A stretch of 34,334 nt of DNA from CAYPGJ01 sp964638515 (GTDB lineage: Bacteria > Planctomycetota > Phycisphaerae > Phycisphaerales > UBA1924). Where the stretch lies: positions 1 through 34,334 of the forward strand of contig CAZWZL010000031.1 of NCBI GenBank assembly GCA_964638515.1, given 5' to 3'. The position numbers and the translations under genes were made by a program. Shown piece by piece: positions 1-6,684 of the stretch; position 1 is the stretch's first letter; each line of letters begins with the position of its first letter. The notes below the pieces were generated by a model, which saw only the letters and a program-made list of their open reading frames with translations, searched no databases and had not been told where the DNA came from.

Positions 1-520
1 ATTCGTCGGAGTCGTCCGCGCGCGCGCACTTCGAGGCGCGCGGGTCGTCGGAGTCGGCGGGATCCGGCGCGGGCGCGGGCTTCTGGTGCGCGCTGGGGGG
101 GGGGGAGGCGGAATCGTCGGGGTCGGTGAGTTGGGAGGAGGGGACGCCTTCCATCATGGAGGATTCGTCGGAGGAGGAGGCGCGCTGGGCGTTTGGCGAG
201 GCGGCCGGGGGGGCGATGACGGCGGGCTGGCCGTTGAGTTGGACGACGAAGGTGATATTGCCGACGGTGAGGCGGTCGCCGGCGGCCAGGTTGGCTTCCT
301 GGACGCGGACGTCGTTGAGGAAGGTGCCGTTGGATGAGCCGAGGTCGCGCACCTTGATGGCGCCGTCGGTGATGGTGAGTTCGCAATGCTTGCGTGAGAC
401 GGCGGCGGAGGGGATGCGGAGGTTGCAATCGGGCTTGCGGCCGATGGTGTAGGGGGAGGAGGCGACGCGGAAGTCGCGTCGTTCGCCGGAGGATCGGAAG
501 GCGATGAGAAGTACGTTCAT
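1..520 (-). CDS. FHA-domain protein, 3' part cut off by window edge
   Basis: The frame starts with ATG at 520-518 and stays open to base 1, so about 173 residues are visible and the C-terminus lies outside. Residues about 20-85 form a forkhead-associated domain with the standard phosphothreonine-binding signatures: GR in YTIGRKPDCN, then SRKHCE, then SSNGTFLNDVRV. Such domains bind phosphothreonine peptides and usually serve Ser/Thr kinase signalling or secretion assembly. After the domain the protein becomes low-complexity, rich in Pro, Ala, Ser and Asp, with repeated Asp-Asp-Ser. An 11-base G run on the plus strand (95-105) lies in this tail and encodes a proline run; a length error there would shift the frame. 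It is divergent from hemW with an 89-bp gap. The partner kinase is not visible. Confidence 0.85.
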   Translation of the reverse strand, partial: MNVLLIAFRSSGERRDFRVASSPYTIGRKPDCNLRIPSAAVSRKHCELTITDGAIKVRDLGSSNGTFLNDVRVQEANLAAGDRLTVGNITFVVQLNGQPAVIAPPAASPNAQRASSSDESSMMEGVPSSQLTDPDDSASPPPSAHQKPAPAPDPADSDDPRASKCARADDSDE

Positions 521-609
521 GCGGCTTGGGGATGGGCGTGCGTGCGGGGTGGGTTGGAACGGGAATAATACACGGCTGCGTGTGGGGGGTCGCGGGGTGA
601 GGAGCGGGC

Positions 610-1866
610 GTGACTGGACGAGGCACGGCGAGGGCGGATTCGGCGCGGGATGCACTTGGGCAGGGGCATGCGCCGGCGCGGAGTCTGTACGTGCACGTGC
701 CGTTCTGCTTTCACAAGTGCCACTACTGCGACTTCTACTCGTTCGTGGATTCGAGGGATCGGCAGGGGGCGTTTGCCGAGCGGCTGATTGAGGAGCTGGC
801 GTTTCTGAGCGAGCACGCCGGCGCGCTGCGGACGGTGTTCGTGGGGGGCGGGACGCCGACGCTGTTGAAGGTGGAATTGTGGGAGCGGTTGCTGAGGGCG
901 ATGGGGGGGTTGTTTGATCTGCGCGCGTTGGAAGAGTTCACGGTGGAGTGTAATCCGGAGACGGCGAGCGCAGAGTTATTCCAGGTGTTGAAAGCGGGGG
1001 GCGTGGATCGTGTGAGCGTGGGGGCGCAGAGCTTTGAGCCGAGGCATTTGAAGACGCTGGAGCGGTGGCACGAGCCGGGGAATGTGGGTAGGGCGCTGGA
1101 GCTGGCGGCTCAGGCGGGGATCGCGCGGCGGAGTGTGGATCTGATTTATGGCGTGCCGGGGCAGACGTTGGAGGAGTGGCAGCGGGATGTGGAGACGGCG
1201 CTGGGTTTGCGCGCGGGGGGCGGGGCGGGGGTGGAGCATTTGTCGTGCTATGCGCTCACGTATGAGCCGAACACGGCGATGACGGCGCGGCTCAAGCGGG
1301 GGGAGTTCTGCAAAGCGGATGAGGATGTCGAGGCGGACATGTACGAGTGGACGGTGGAGCGTTTGCGCGCTGCGGGGATGGGGCGGTATGAGGTGAGCAA
1401 TTTTGCGCGCGCGGGGGGAGAAGCGCGGCACAACATGGTGTATTGGAGGCAGGAGGGATGGCTGGCGGCCGGGCCGAGCGCTTCGGGGCATGTTGTGGCG
1501 GATGGCGGCGGGTGGCGGTGGAAGAACGTGCCGCGGTTGACGGATTGGATGGAAGGGGTGGGAGCGAACGGGGGCGCGAGCCCGGTGGTCGATGTTGAGG
1601 CGCCGGAGCCGCGGAGAGCGCTGCGCGAGCGGTTGATGATGGGGTTGCGGCTGGAGGAGGGGTTGGATGAGGGCGCGTTGTATGCGGAGGCGCGCGCGGC
1701 GGGGTGCGAGGAGGGGGTGCGTTCGGCTATTGCGCGCGAGAGGGAGAGCGGGTTGATTGCGGAGGAGGGGGATGGGAGGGTGCGGGTGACGGCGCGGGGG
1801 ATGCTGATGGCGGATGGGGTGGCGCGGCGGGTGATGGGGGAGGTGGGAGAGGCGGAAGGGCGATAG
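610..1866 (+). CDS. hemW: HemW-like radical SAM protein
   Basis: This 418-residue protein belongs to the oxygen-independent coproporphyrinogen oxidase-like family. The radical-SAM cluster motif CxxxCxxC is at Cys33, Cys37 and Cys40, followed by the aromatic-rich HYCDFYSF. The GGGTPT motif that helps bind SAM follows at about residue 80, and VECNPE and VSVGAQSF are further family signatures. The C-terminal third matches the HemN-type C-terminal domain. HemW proteins are now regarded as haem chaperones that insert haem into respiratory enzymes, rather than as coproporphyrinogen dehydrogenases; the cysteine spacing and lack of the longer HemN N-terminus favour HemW. The start is GTG at 610 with GGAG at 601-604. 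Length is slightly above the usual 375-400 residues because of a 24-residue N-terminal extension, so an internal start is possible. Confidence 0.9.
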   Translation: MTGRGTARADSARDALGQGHAPARSLYVHVPFCFHKCHYCDFYSFVDSRDRQGAFAERLIEELAFLSEHAGALRTVFVGGGTPTLLKVELWERLLRAMGGLFDLRALEEFTVECNPETASAELFQVLKAGGVDRVSVGAQSFEPRHLKTLERWHEPGNVGRALELAAQAGIARRSVDLIYGVPGQTLEEWQRDVETALGLRAGGGAGVEHLSCYALTYEPNTAMTARLKRGEFCKADEDVEADMYEWTVERLRAAGMGRYEVSNFARAGGEARHNMVYWRQEGWLAAGPSASGHVVADGGGWRWKNVPRLTDWMEGVGANGGASPVVDVEAPEPRRALRERLMMGLRLEEGLDEGALYAEARAAGCEEGVRSAIARERESGLIAEEGDGRVRVTARGMLMADGVARRVMGEVGEAEGR

Positions 1867-2162
1867 GGAATAGGCGCCGGCAGAGGCGGGAGGCGGAGGG
1901 GTAGAGGAGAAAGAGGCCATGGAGCCCTCACCCTGCCCTCTCCTACGCGTCGCGAGAACGCGGCTTGCAAGAGTGGAAGGGGGAGGCGAGATCACGAGGG
2001 GCGATTCGATCGCACTCGTCGCTGGGCTACCAGCCGCCGGCGCCGGCCCGGGAGGCGATGCTCCCCGCGTCGGCACGCGGTGAGGCGGTTACACTCACTC
2101 TGAAGGTGGACTAACACGTGGGGGCAGGTCCGGCATGGAAACCCACGACTCGTCCGCGGGCA
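1867..2162. other. Intergenic stretch without a recognised gene
   Basis: These 296 bases lie between the convergent ends of hemW and the HxlR regulator. I see no T-tailed hairpin, no tRNA-like fold and no good start signal. One plus-strand frame ends in a short open stretch (residues GEAVTLTLKVD before a stop at about 2113), which could be the remnant of a lost gene, but it is too short to judge. Confidence 0.4.
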
Positions 2163-2507
2163 TCAGTCGGCGACTTGCTCTTCTGGAATCTCGTTGGCGT
2201 ACGACTCGCCCCACTCGCCCATGGCGAGCAGGACGGACTCAAGACTCTCGCCGAGTACCGTTAGTGAGTAATCGACGCGCGGGGGAATCACCGGGTACAC
2301 CTCTCGGTGAACGATCCCGTCCACCTCCAGTTCGCGAAGCTGCTTGGCCAGCGTGCGTGACGAGATCCCGACGAGCAAACGCTGGAGTTCGTTGAACCGC
2401 TTTGTGCCGTCAAGCAGGTAGTGGAGCACCAGCACCTTCCACCTGCCCCCGATGACGCGGAGGGTTGTTTCAACGGGGCAGCTCACTGCTTTACGGGACT
2501 TCGACAT
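2163..2507 (-). CDS. HxlR-family winged-helix transcriptional regulator
   Basis: This small DNA-binding protein (114 residues from the ATG at 2507; a GTG at 2516 would add three) is a typical one-domain HxlR/YodB-type regulator. It begins with the conserved CPVETTLRVIGGRWK block. The winged helix spans about residues 18-95, with FNELQRLLVGISSRTLAKQLRELE as the recognition region, and YSLTVLGESLESVL ends the domain. The N-terminal cysteine (Cys10) sits where YodB/HypR/QorR-type members sense quinones and other electrophiles by thiol chemistry (family knowledge; sensing here is inferred). It is divergent from the pirin gene, a common layout for an autoregulated local regulator. An inverted repeat overlapping its start region is a candidate operator. 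Confidence 0.88.
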   Translation of the reverse strand: MSKSRKAVSCPVETTLRVIGGRWKVLVLHYLLDGTKRFNELQRLLVGISSRTLAKQLRELEVDGIVHREVYPVIPPRVDYSLTVLGESLESVLLAMGEWGESYANEIPEEQVAD

Positions 2508-2512
2508 GCTGA

Positions 2513-2528
2513 ACACTATCCACAGTGT
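2513..2528. promoter_or_regulatory. Inverted repeat, candidate operator of the HxlR regulator
   Basis: ACACT (2513-2517) and AGTGT (2524-2528) form a perfect 5-bp palindrome around a 6-bp spacer. It lies between the likely minus-strand -10 element and the regulator's start codon, a position suited to self-repression. No binding evidence is available. Confidence 0.3.
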
Positions 2529-2529
2529 A

Positions 2530-2582
2530 AGTATAGGGCGTGCATGTGCGTACTAGACAATGGTACAGTGCTTCCCTACTCT
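2530..2582. promoter_or_regulatory. Divergent promoter region, hxlR-type regulator / pirin
   Basis: On the plus strand TAGACA (2554-2559) and TACTCT (2577-2582) are 17 bp apart, which would start the pirin transcript just upstream of its ribosome-binding site GGAG (2594-2597). On the minus strand TATACT (read from 2535 to 2530) could serve as the -10 of the regulator, with a weak TTGTCT 19 bp upstream. Both are modest matches to a sigma-70 promoter. Confidence 0.3.
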
Positions 2583-2603
2583 CGGCCACTGACGGAGAAC
2601 CAC

Positions 2604-3473
2604 ATGGCCGATACAAAGCAAGTCCAGACGATCCTGCCCAGCCCCGCGACTCATTGGGTCGGGGACGGGTTTCCGGTGAAGTCAGTCGTGTCTCCCCAGT
2701 CGGTGGGCAATCGCTTGAGCCCGCTGGTGCTGATGGACTACGCGGGTCCAGCCCCATTTGAGCCATCGGATCGGCCCCGCGGGGTCGACTCCCATCCCCA
2801 TCGGGGGTTTGAGACTGTCACCGTGGTCTATCAGGGAGAGCTTGAGCACCGTGATTCTGCTGGCAATAGCGGCAAGATCGGTCCGGGTGATGTGCAGTGG
2901 ATGACGGCGGCATCCGGCGTGCTGCACGAGGAGAAGCACTCGGACGGATTCACGCAACAAGGTGGGGTGCTTGAGATGGCGCAGCTGTGGATCAATCTCC
3001 CTGCTCGACACAAGATGGGTCCCCCGCGCTATCAGGAGCTGCGGGCAGCAGATATCCCGACAGTGACCTTGCCCAACGGCGCGGGCAGCGTGCGGGTGAT
3101 CGCGGGTGACTTCGGCCGCGAGTCTGGAGCCGCACGCACGCATACCCCGGTGGTCTTGTGGGATGTATCGCTTCGTGCAGGCAGCGAGGCAGAGTTGCCG
3201 CTAGAGGAGGGCTACTGCGCAGCCATCTTTGTGCGCTCGGGTGCAGTTGAGGTCGACGGCAATCAAATCGGCTGGCGCGAGCTTGCGGTGCTGACTCAAA
3301 TCGGCCGGGGAGTCGCTGTTCGCGTGGAGAGCGACTCGGAGCTTCTGGTCGTGGGCGGCGAGCCGATTGACGAACCGGTCGTGGCGCACGGCCCATTCGT
3401 GATGAACACGACAGAAGAGATTCGCATCGCAGTCAAAGACCTTCAAGCAGGAAAGTTCGGAGTGCTTGACTAG
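2604..3473 (+). CDS. Pirin family protein (cupin)
   Basis: This 289-residue bicupin matches the usual pirin length. The start is ATG 2604, chosen because GGAG (2594-2597) sits 6 bases upstream; the frame stays open further upstream but reaches into the regulator gene. The four metal ligands are visible: His64 and His66 in DSHPHRGFET, and His108 and Glu110 in SGVLHEE, in the spacing known from human pirin and YhhW. The block MTAASGVLHEEKH is a family hallmark. Bacterial pirins can act as quercetin dioxygenases or redox-dependent regulators; substrate cannot be read from sequence. It is divergent from an electrophile-sensing type regulator and followed after 72 bp by a YcaC-like hydrolase, so the three genes probably form one stress or detoxification unit. 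Base composition is less GC-rich than in flanking genes. Confidence 0.9.
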   Translation: MADTKQVQTILPSPATHWVGDGFPVKSVVSPQSVGNRLSPLVLMDYAGPAPFEPSDRPRGVDSHPHRGFETVTVVYQGELEHRDSAGNSGKIGPGDVQWMTAASGVLHEEKHSDGFTQQGGVLEMAQLWINLPARHKMGPPRYQELRAADIPTVTLPNGAGSVRVIAGDFGRESGAARTHTPVVLWDVSLRAGSEAELPLEEGYCAAIFVRSGAVEVDGNQIGWRELAVLTQIGRGVAVRVESDSELLVVGGEPIDEPVVAHGPFVMNTTEEIRIAVKDLQAGKFGVLD

Positions 3474-3545
3474 CAGCGTTGTAGCTGCGTCGCGTAACGA
3501 GAAGTGCTCAAAGAGCAACACACAAGCAGAGCAAAGGATAGTGGC

Positions 3546-4181
3546 ATGACGACCAACTTCAAGTATCGCAGACTCGACAAGCAGGACGCGGCGGTTCTGC
3601 TCGTAGATCATCAATCTGGCCTGATCTCCCTGGTTCAGGACCAGTCACCCGGAGAGTTCCAGAACAATGTCTTGGCACTGGCCGCTGTCTCAAAGTTCTT
3701 CGAACTTCCGACGATTCTCACGACCAGCTTCGAGGACGGACCGAATGGTCCCATCGTGCCGGAGCTCAAGGAGATGTTCCCTGACGCTCCGTTCTTTGCT
3801 CGACCGGGGCAGATCAATGCGTGGGACAACAAGGAGTTCGTTCAGGCGGTGAAGGCCACTGGCAAGAAGCAGCTGATCATCGCCGGAGTGGTGACGGACG
3901 TGTGCGTAGCGTTTCCGACGCTGTCGGCCCTTGAAGAGGGCTACGAGGTATTCGTTGTGGTCGACTCATCGGGGACCTTCAATGAGACGATCCGCAATGC
4001 CGCGATCACTCGGATGGCCCACGCTGGCGCCCAGATCATGAACTGGTTCAGCGTTGCCTGCGAGTTGCATCGTGACTGGAGAAACGACATCGAGGGATTG
4101 GGCAGCCTGCTCTCGTCGCACATCCCGAATTACCGAAACCTGATGACGAGCTACTTCGCGCTCCAGGGCAAGGACGCATAG
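3546..4181 (+). CDS. YcaC-like isochorismatase-family hydrolase
   Basis: The 211-residue protein closely follows the YcaC subgroup of cysteine hydrolases along its whole length. The start is ATG 3546 with AAGGA at 3534-3538. The catalytic Asp21 (VLLVDHQSG) and nucleophile Cys120 (GVVTDVCVAF, with the non-proline cis-peptide context) are present, and Arg86 in ARPG is the likely basic partner. Further YcaC hallmarks are ILTTSFEDGPNGP, INAWDN and VACELHRDWRNDIEGL. The physiological substrate of YcaC proteins is unknown; this family member is not a true isochorismatase by sequence. It lies 72 bp behind the pirin gene on the same strand, probably in one transcript under the HxlR-type regulator. 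Confidence 0.9.
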   Translation: MTTNFKYRRLDKQDAAVLLVDHQSGLISLVQDQSPGEFQNNVLALAAVSKFFELPTILTTSFEDGPNGPIVPELKEMFPDAPFFARPGQINAWDNKEFVQAVKATGKKQLIIAGVVTDVCVAFPTLSALEEGYEVFVVVDSSGTFNETIRNAAITRMAHAGAQIMNWFSVACELHRDWRNDIEGLGSLLSSHIPNYRNLMTSYFALQGKDA

Positions 4182-4187
4182 TCGCCC

Positions 4188-4213
4188 GGTCCACGCACTG
4201 CCCGTGCGCGACC
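4188..4213 (+). terminator. Hairpin after the ycaC-like gene, possible terminator
   Basis: GGTC (4188-4191) pairs with GACC (4210-4213) and CGCAC (4194-4198) with GTGCG (4204-4208) around a TGCCC loop. It starts 6 bases after the stop codon. The following bases are AT-rich (ATTATC) but lack a proper T run, so termination is only probable. Confidence 0.35.
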
Positions 4214-4385
4214 ATTATCGCTCGGCCGCTGCGAGAGCAAGGGGCACGAGCGCTTTCCTGACCGGCTCCGGATGGCCGCTTATGGAATCATGTGTACAAA
4301 TGGGGACTACAAAAGCGGTGACGGGTGATACTGTGACCCATGAGTCGAATCAAAAAAAGAACGTTGGCTGTGGAGGATGATTGTC
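4214..4385. other. AT-richer gene-poor segment, left part
   Basis: This stretch lies between the hydrolase gene and a possible small ORF. Composition is plainly less GC-rich than the rest of the window. An A-rich tract (4352-4358) is present. I see no tRNA, repeat array or recognisable coding fragment. Confidence 0.4.
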
Positions 4386-4520
4386 ATGCAGGTTTCCAAC
4401 TCTGGTGCAGGCGCGATTCTGGCAGCTTTTGCGATTGGGATCACGCTCATAGTGGCAGTCTGCGGCGCCAGTGCCGCGAGTGATCAATACGATTATCGTG
4501 ATCTACTTGGCGCATTTTAA
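4386..4520 (+). CDS. Possible small membrane protein (44 residues)
   Basis: From ATG 4386 a short frame runs to TAA 4518-4520. GGAGG at 4372-4376 lies 9 bases upstream, a good ribosome-binding site; an in-frame ATG at 4377 is too close to that site to use it. The product has a short polar head, one continuous hydrophobic segment (about residues 10-28, ILAAFAIGITLIVAV core) and an acidic-aromatic tail ending DQYDYRDLLGAF. This shape suits a single-pass membrane peptide or a short secreted product with an Ala-Ser-Ala type cleavage region. I do not recognise a family. It sits in the AT-richer segment with no obvious partner. A chance frame remains possible. Confidence 0.35.
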   Translation: MQVSNSGAGAILAAFAIGITLIVAVCGASAASDQYDYRDLLGAF

Positions 4521-4868
4521 CGAAAGGAGATCGTGGCCGGAGACACCGCCATGGCGGTCTTGCGCAAGCAAGTTGGTGCTAAGCCCGTTTCTCAGGTAAG
4601 TCGAGTGCGGCCCGACGGCAAGCGATGTACCATGAATGCTTATTGTTATCGTGCATCGATGCTTATTATTCATTAGTGTGACGATCACGTGTTTTCGGCG
4701 TAACATGTTGAGGGCCGTACTGTAAACATCGGGCCCGAGGTGTGGTGTTTCTGCGACACCGAGCTTTTGTCCGAGTACACAAAACTGTCCGCGGTGGCTG
4801 CGGCGCCGTAAGCGTTGTGTCACATGTCATCGCACAACTCAAACTTGACGGGTTGCGGCAGCACAGTG
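4521..4868. other. AT-richer gene-poor segment, right part
   Basis: There is no recognised gene. A 41-residue frame (ATG 4551 to TAG 4676, GGAG at 4539-4542) is present but has no family features. The nine-base sequence ATGCTTATT occurs twice (4636-4644 and 4659-4667), 23 bp apart, in the same orientation; this could be an operator or chance. Composition returns to the high-GC host style near 4905. Confidence 0.35.
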
Positions 4869-4940
4869 ATGTCGTGGTGCACGTGTGGGATCTTGATCAC
4901 TATAGTTGTTGTCGAGGGCTCGTTCGAGGCGCAGGGCGAA

Positions 4941-5351
4941 ATGGCGCAGCCCCAAGGGCGCGAGCAATTCGTCGGGGTAGCTTCCGGTGATAGCCCGATG
5001 TCGCAATCGATGGCCATCGCCGGAGACTTGGAGCTCTCGCGCTTCGTCGAAATCATGAGAACCACGGTCGGCGCCTCCATCGAGTACCAGCCCGCGGAAC
5101 TGTCCAAGCGTGTCACGCTCCGTCTGCGCGAGGCGATGACCCCCACCGAACTCTGGGACGCCATGGCAGCGACGCTTGAGGCGAATGGCGTCGCGATCAT
5201 CGATACTGGCAAGCCCGGTCTCTTCAAGGCGCTGCCCATCGTGCAGGCGCCGCAGGCCGCGCGCGTGCTGCTGCCGCACGAGGCCGAAGTCGAACTCTTC
5301 GGCGAGCGCGCGGCGTCGGGGGGGAGGGGCGGGAGTAGGATCGCGGCGTGA
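4941..5351 (+). CDS. Orphan secretin N0-like domain protein
   Basis: The clear part (about residues 22-90 from the ATG at 4941) resembles the N0 domain of type II secretion secretins (GspD/PilQ class). It has a beta-alpha pattern with FVEIMRTTVGASIEYQP, then RVTLRLREAMTPTELWDAM, then LEANGVAIIDTG, and ends with the typical KALPIVQAPQAAR linker. In secretins this periplasmic domain contacts inner-membrane components. No N1-N3 repeats or beta-barrel follow, so the protein is a stand-alone domain of about 136 residues or a truncated gene. The start is uncertain: in-frame ATGs at 4824 and 4869 would add a hydrophobic stretch (GILITIVVV) resembling a poor signal sequence, but composition there is of the low-GC type. 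The stop overlaps the next gene by four bases. Confidence 0.6.
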   Translation: MAQPQGREQFVGVASGDSPMSQSMAIAGDLELSRFVEIMRTTVGASIEYQPAELSKRVTLRLREAMTPTELWDAMAATLEANGVAIIDTGKPGLFKALPIVQAPQAARVLLPHEAEVELFGERAASGGRGGSRIAA

Positions 5352-5839
5352 CACGCTCGGAGGCGGCCAAGAAGGTTGCGCGGGTTCGGCTTCGCGAGGT
5401 GCGGGAGGAGGATCTTCCCGCGTTGTTTCGGCACCAGGCCGATCCGGAATCGTGCCGCGTGGCCGGGGTGCGGGCGCGGGACGAGGCGACGTTTCGTGCG
5501 TTGTGGGACGGGATCTTCAAGGATTCGAAGGTGATCGCGCGGGCGATTGAGGCGGACGGGGAGTTGGCGGGTCAGATCTCGTGTTATTCGATGGAGGGGC
5601 GGGACGGGGTTGGATATGCGATCGCCAGGGAGTTCTGGGGGCGGGGGATTGCGACACGGGCGCTGTCGCTTTTCCTGAACGAGGTGGGCTTGCGGCCGCT
5701 GCATGCGGACGTCGCGGTGGAGAACGGCGCGTCGATCCGGGTGTTAGAGCGGAACGGGTTTGTTGAGACCCGCAGGGAGTATTCGGCGGGGACGGAGCGG
5801 TATCTGGCGGGGATGGTGGCGAGCTTCGTGTTGGAGTGA
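5348..5839 (+). CDS. GNAT family N-acetyltransferase (RimJ/RimL type)
   Basis: A 163-residue GNAT-fold protein of the Acetyltransf_3 kind. It opens with VRLREVREEDLPALF (first strand and helix), has YAIAREFWGRGIATRALSLFLNEV as the acetyl-CoA pyrophosphate-binding motif A (Q/RxxGxG/A-like, here WGRGIA), and ends with ADVAVENGASIRVLERNGFVETRRE, the typical ENxxSxRvLeknGF block. These enzymes transfer acetyl from acetyl-CoA to amino groups, often protein N-termini or small amines; the substrate here is not predictable. The GTG start (5348) overlaps the stop of the secretin-domain gene in GTGA, so translation is probably coupled. It converges with sdhB, leaving only 5 bp between stops. Confidence 0.85.
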   Translation: MTRSEAAKKVARVRLREVREEDLPALFRHQADPESCRVAGVRARDEATFRALWDGIFKDSKVIARAIEADGELAGQISCYSMEGRDGVGYAIAREFWGRGIATRALSLFLNEVGLRPLHADVAVENGASIRVLERNGFVETRREYSAGTERYLAGMVASFVLE

Positions 5840-5844
5840 CGGGC

Positions 5845-6669
5845 TTAGCGGCCGGAGAAGAACTTCTTGATGGAGTGGATGGTGACGGCGCGGCCGTCGG
5901 CAGCGATGGACTCGGTGAGTGGGATTTCCTTGGGGCAGACTTTGACGCAGTTCTGCGCGTTGCCGCAGTCGGAGACTCCGCCGGGCCCGGCGAGCGCATC
6001 GAGCCGCTCAGAGGCGAGTGACTTACCGGTTTCGTGCATGTTGAAGAGGCGAGCTTGTGAGAGGGCGTGGGCGCCGAGGAAGGCCGTGTCCCAGGTCTTG
6101 GGGTCCGGCTCGAGATTGAACTGCGGGCATGCGTCGAGGCAGCATCCGCAGGACATGCATGTGGAGAGGACGTATCGGGTTTCCTGATGCTCGATGGGTT
6201 CGCGGGGGCCTGGGCCGAGGTCGTAGGTTCCGTCGATGGGGACCCACGCGCGGACGCGTTTGAGGTTGTGGAAGAGTCGTGATCGATCGACGCAGAGGTC
6301 GCGAATCACGGGGAACTTGGCCATGGGTTCGAGGGTGATTTCGGGGGAGGGGGCGTCGGCCGGGGCGAGCTGGTCGATGAGCGCGGTGCATGACTGCCGG
6401 ACGCGGCCGTTGATGATCATGGTGCACGAGCCGCAGACTTCCTCAAGGCATGCGGCGTCGTAGCAGGGTGGAGTGGAGGGCTTGCCGTCGGAGGTTGTTG
6501 GGTTGGCGGCGATGTGTTGGAGGCCGGAGATGACGTTGGCGCCGGGTTCGACGGGGACGTTGAAGGTGTCCCATCGAGCGGGTTTGCCGGGGCCGTCGCA
6601 TCGCTTGATGCGGAAGCGGACGGTGCGGGTGCGAGAGGAGGCTGCTTTGGCGTCGCTGGAGTTGGTCAT
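5845..6669 (-). CDS. sdhB: Succinate dehydrogenase/fumarate reductase iron-sulfur subunit
   Basis: This 274-residue protein carries all three cluster motifs of the family. The plant-type [2Fe-2S] site is Cys74, Cys79, Cys82 and Cys94 (CLEEVCGSC then C). The [4Fe-4S] site is Cys171, Cys174 and Cys177 with Cys245 as partner (CMSCGCC). The [3Fe-4S] site is Cys181, Cys235 and Cys241. It passes electrons from the flavoprotein SdhA to the quinone site and haems of SdhC on the inner face of the cytoplasmic membrane. It is the last gene of the operon, 15 bp behind sdhA. Whether the complex runs as succinate dehydrogenase or fumarate reductase in vivo cannot be told from sequence; the citrate synthase in this window makes TCA use likely. 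Confidence 0.95.
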   Translation of the reverse strand: MTNSSDAKAASSRTRTVRFRIKRCDGPGKPARWDTFNVPVEPGANVISGLQHIAANPTTSDGKPSTPPCYDAACLEEVCGSCTMIINGRVRQSCTALIDQLAPADAPSPEITLEPMAKFPVIRDLCVDRSRLFHNLKRVRAWVPIDGTYDLGPGPREPIEHQETRYVLSTCMSCGCCLDACPQFNLEPDPKTWDTAFLGAHALSQARLFNMHETGKSLASERLDALAGPGGVSDCGNAQNCVKVCPKEIPLTESIAADGRAVTIHSIKKFFSGR

Positions 6670-6684
6670 GGCGTTTCGTGTGCT

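Noticed and set aside
2050..2115. Open end GEAVTLTLKVD as a remnant of a lost gene
   Set aside because: Only a few residues with no recognisable family; could be chance.
4551..4676. 41-residue plus-strand frame with GGAG upstream
   Set aside because: No motif, unusual residue mix and no conserved context; kept only as a remark because the region has lower GC.
4503..4823. 106-residue minus-strand frame in the gene-poor segment
   Set aside because: No ribosome-binding site, no domain pattern, and it overlaps the better small membrane ORF.
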